Part shown: in pieces, positions 6,068 through 8,145 of the stretch
Numbering within the stretch: position 1 is the stretch's first letter
Layout of the letters: each line of letters begins with the position of its first letter
Assembly (NCBI GenBank): GCA_036822015.1
Contig: DAISIL010000093.1
Coordinates: 1 to 8,145 of the forward strand
Length of the DNA stretch: 8,145 nt
Reading direction: 5' to 3'
Source: DAISIL01 sp036822015
GTDB lineage: Bacteria > Bacteroidota > Bacteroidia > Cytophagales > Bernardetiaceae
Notes under the pieces: model-generated
Database searches by the model: none
Told to the model about the DNA's origin: nothing
The model's input: the letters and a program-made list of their open reading frames with translations, nothing else
Made by a program: the position numbers and the translations under genes

Positions 6068-7459
6068 ATGATGTATGTGGTTTGTCCTGGGGATAGCTTA
6101 TATCGGGTCGCGACACGGCAAGGTTTCTCCGTTGAAGAACTCGTCAAGACCAACAATCTGATACGTAAACACCTTTATATTGGGCAGAAGTTGCAACTCC
6201 CTACTCCCCTTCGCATCTACACCATCAAACGCAACGATACACTTTATCGGATTGCAGCCCGCTTTGAAGTATCTGTTGGTGATCTGATTCACCAAAACCC
6301 TATCTTACAAGAAAAAGTGCCAATTATCGGGCAAAACATACGCATCCCCCAGGCAAAAACACCCGTCATCAATCATCTTCAACACGAAAGCCTACACCAC
6401 ACCATCCCTTATCCCGACGAGGAAACGCTCATCCAAATCAAAAGAGCCAGAGATGAATATATTACTATTCAAGTCCTGAACGGGATCGCCGCCTTTGTGC
6501 GCCCCCAACGCGGTGTGGTCTCACAACGAGATCCCCTACACGCCCAGGAGTTTGCGCAAGTACAAGAGGCCTTGCGTTTGCAGGGATGCCTTGCTGCGGA
6601 TGCCGAAAAAGACTGGGCAGCTAAGGGCGACGCGCTCCTACATGCCGAGGATTTTCCCGACACCTGGGCAGCCCTTGCCGCTTTCCAAAAAGAACGCCAG
6701 CTAGACTGGTGGGCAAAGCAACCCGTCTTTGAAGGCTTCACTTACGTACCCGATGCCGTCTATCCCAATGATTTGACAACGTGGGCCTTGCGTTATTTTA
6801 CCCGTTATTACGTTCAGTTGGAGGATGCCCGGAGTGAACTACACAATATCAATTTTTGTAACATGCCCGTTCATCCATCCGTGCATTATCCCCTTGGGGT
6901 TAGCTATACCGGACAAACGCGACACGATATATCACCCGAAAAGCTCATGGAATGGGGCATACCCAGCGATTTTTGTGCTGCTTTGTCGGAGCTAATCCCC
7001 CAACAACTGCCTTTTGATGCCGTCAGCAGTGCAGGGAATCAAGATTTTTCGTTTGGTTTTATGGGATTCACGGGGAAACTACTCACGCGGTTTCTGGTGC
7101 ATACCAAACTCGAACACCCTGCCCTTTTTGAAATCCTGTTTGCCCGCCTGGGCATTGAAGTAGAGTATAGCTGGCACGAAGAGGAAATCAGCAAGGCCGT
7201 CCTGATGCTGATTACCCCCGAGTCTAGGGGTGCGGAATACGTCTATTACGACCATACTGCCCTCAAGCAAATCCAACGCGATAAGCAGCTACAGGCAGCC
7301 TTCATACGTGCAGGGCTACACCCTGAAATCGCTCGTTTTCAAGTGCTTACATTTTATCGAGAGTGTGTACTACCTTCCCTGCAAAGCCCGCAATCCCATT
7401 TACATCGTCCCGAAAAACGCAAGGATGCGCTTTTACAACTCCTACGTCATCAAGATTAA
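6068..7459 (+). CDS. Double LysM protein with peptidoglycan-binding-like and unassigned C-terminal region
   Basis: I take the ATG at 6068 (463 aa; a second ATG follows at 6071) because the first LysM domain begins at once with YVVCPGDSLYRVA. The in-frame TTG at 6017 would add 17 residues and overlaps the leader of the divergent gene. LysM 1 spans about residues 3-46 and LysM 2 about 51-95 (KRNDTLYRIAARFEVSV). Residues about 150-215 contain VQEALRLQG and TWAALAAFQKERQL, reminiscent of a peptidoglycan-binding domain of the VQ-L-G / AL-FQ type. Residues about 265-440 hold FDAVSSAGNQDFSFGFMGF (316-334), then FEILFARLGIEVE and YVYYDHTALKQ. This layout recalls lysozyme-like or chitosanase-like folds, but I cannot point to catalytic residues. 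No signal peptide or membrane span is visible, which is odd for a cell-wall-binding protein. It stands alone on the plus strand. Confidence 0.88.
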   Translation: MMYVVCPGDSLYRVATRQGFSVEELVKTNNLIRKHLYIGQKLQLPTPLRIYTIKRNDTLYRIAARFEVSVGDLIHQNPILQEKVPIIGQNIRIPQAKTPVINHLQHESLHHTIPYPDEETLIQIKRARDEYITIQVLNGIAAFVRPQRGVVSQRDPLHAQEFAQVQEALRLQGCLAADAEKDWAAKGDALLHAEDFPDTWAALAAFQKERQLDWWAKQPVFEGFTYVPDAVYPNDLTTWALRYFTRYYVQLEDARSELHNINFCNMPVHPSVHYPLGVSYTGQTRHDISPEKLMEWGIPSDFCAALSELIPQQLPFDAVSSAGNQDFSFGFMGFTGKLLTRFLVHTKLEHPALFEILFARLGIEVEYSWHEEEISKAVLMLITPESRGAEYVYYDHTALKQIQRDKQLQAAFIRAGLHPEIARFQVLTFYRECVLPSLQSPQSHLHRPEKRKDALLQLLRHQD

Positions 7460-8067
7460 GCCATCTTTTCCCAGATACGGATACTTTCGAGTATCTCCTG
7501 GTTAAACGTCTGGGCTTTATCGCGGGCATACCAGCCGTGAACTTCCTCTGCAAACTTCTTGTAATCGCCGTATGGCTTTTGCTTGAAGTCCATTACCATC
7601 GCTTGGGCGGGTGCCGGACGCGGCCCCCAGGTGCCTAGTTCTTTCAGATCATGGGCGCGTAAGCAGATCAACTTCGGAATAGCTCGCCCACCGTTGGTCA
7701 AGTATTCGTCCATCAAATCCAGGTTTTCGTCACGTAGCAGCAGACGAAAAATAATCTTTCCTTCGGATAACTGACTGATTTTGTGAAGCAGCGGTATATT
7801 TTGTGCCGCATCGCCACACCAACCCTCCGTCAAGACCAGCCAAATCCATTCATCGGATAGGCCAGCGACAGCCGCCACAATCGCCTCGGAGGGCGTGTAG
7901 GTCTTATCCCAGCGGTTCATCCTATGATCGTTCATGCGGCTGTACGCCGTCAGGTCATCGCTCTGATGGGTTCCTGTGGACTTATTTTGCTCCAATAGGT
8001 CTTGGATTAACGCCCGATAAGCGGCATAATCCATGCTTTTGGAGAGGTGTTCTTCTATAACCGGCAT
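7456..8067 (-). CDS. Thioredoxin-fold family protein with a single active-site cysteine
   Basis: With ATG at 8067-8065 the protein is 203 aa. An upstream GTG (8112) would place the start inside the terminator hairpin and is rejected. After an N-terminal helical part (1-65), the thioredoxin fold runs from WIWLVLTEGWCGDAAQN (74-90) to the cis-proline loop GGRAIPKLI (126-134). The active-site motif is C84-G-D-A87, so the resolving cysteine of CxxC is missing; this resembles the Thioredoxin_9 group, where WCGD is common. Classical dithiol oxidoreductase activity is therefore unlikely. No signal peptide is seen, so the protein is probably cytoplasmic. Its stop codon overlaps that of the convergent LysM gene. 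I see no clear TAnnTTTG promoter before it, only a near match TATTTTTA at 8097-8090 without a fitting -33 element. Confidence 0.9.
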   Translation of the reverse strand: MPVIEEHLSKSMDYAAYRALIQDLLEQNKSTGTHQSDDLTAYSRMNDHRMNRWDKTYTPSEAIVAAVAGLSDEWIWLVLTEGWCGDAAQNIPLLHKISQLSEGKIIFRLLLRDENLDLMDEYLTNGGRAIPKLICLRAHDLKELGTWGPRPAPAQAMVMDFKQKPYGDYKKFAEEVHGWYARDKAQTFNQEILESIRIWEKMA

Positions 8068-8101
8068 AGGTTTATTTAATTTGTAGCAGTAAAAATACAA
8101 A

Positions 8102-8133
8102 AAAACCTCCACAAGGGTTGCTGGGGAGGTTTT
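8102..8133 (-). terminator. Rho-independent terminator, possibly bidirectional
   Basis: A perfect 9-bp inverted repeat pairs AAAACCTCC (8102-8110) with GGAGGTTTT (8125-8133) around a 14-base loop. On the minus strand the stem is followed by seven T residues (8105-8099), as expected for the end of a transcript coming from a gene beyond the right edge. On the plus strand the stem ends in TTTT followed by AAAA, so it could weakly stop plus-strand transcription as well, for example read-through from the LysM gene. It separates the thioredoxin-like gene from whatever lies upstream. Confidence 0.75.
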
Positions 8134-8145
8134 AAAACGAAAAAA

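Noticed and set aside
8068..8112. Longer N-terminus of the thioredoxin-like protein from GTG at 8112
   Set aside because: The start would lie inside the terminator stem-loop, and the ATG at 8067 gives a normal N-terminus.
1..8145. Mobile element, CRISPR array, tRNA or rRNA
   Set aside because: I saw no regularly spaced repeats, transposase or integrase motifs, terminal inverted repeats, or conserved RNA gene sequence.

Overview
The window is a compact piece of chromosome, most likely from a Bacteroidota bacterium. The signs are promoters of the TTTG-spacer-TAnnTTTG type, no Shine-Dalgarno sequences before the starts, a periplasmic-TPR LytS-type histidine kinase paired with a LytTR response regulator, and base composition near 50% GC by eye. 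I cannot name the genus. No tRNA, rRNA, insertion sequence or CRISPR array is visible, and no gap between genes reaches 100 bp.

Layout, read from right to left because most genes are on the minus strand. A thioredoxin-fold protein with a single active-site cysteine (8067-7456) sits downstream of a strong hairpin terminator (8102-8133) that ends a transcript entering from beyond the right edge. It converges on the only plus-strand gene (6068-7459), a protein with two LysM domains and a long C-terminal part that I cannot assign. The stop codons of these two genes overlap in one TTAA. Divergent from the LysM gene is a small membrane-anchored protein that looks like a GyrI-like ligand-binding fold (6014-5484). 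A sensor kinase (5444-3579) follows, with its own good promoter overlapping the end of the GyrI-like gene, then a LytTR response regulator 12 bp later (3566-2808). After a 72-bp gap with a second good promoter comes a SulP/SLC26 anion transporter with a STAS domain (2735-987). Eleven bp later a metallo-beta-lactamase/rhodanese protein of the persulfide dioxygenase (CstB/ETHE1-like) type begins (975) and runs off the left edge.

The most coherent system is the four-gene run kinase, regulator, SulP transporter, persulfide dioxygenase. The last two form a tight pair that plausibly oxidises low-molecular-weight persulfides to sulfite or thiosulfate and moves the resulting anion across the inner membrane. 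The two-component system upstream could control that pair, since the SulP promoter carries a tandem 8-bp repeat and an inverted repeat over its -33 element. This regulatory link is inferred from gene order and promoter structure. The direction and substrate of the transporter are not shown by the sequence.

Smaller points of interest are a TTG start for the kinase, a hexamer repeat coding its transmembrane poly-leucine, loss of the last His of the metal motif in the dioxygenase, and a LysM protein without a signal peptide.
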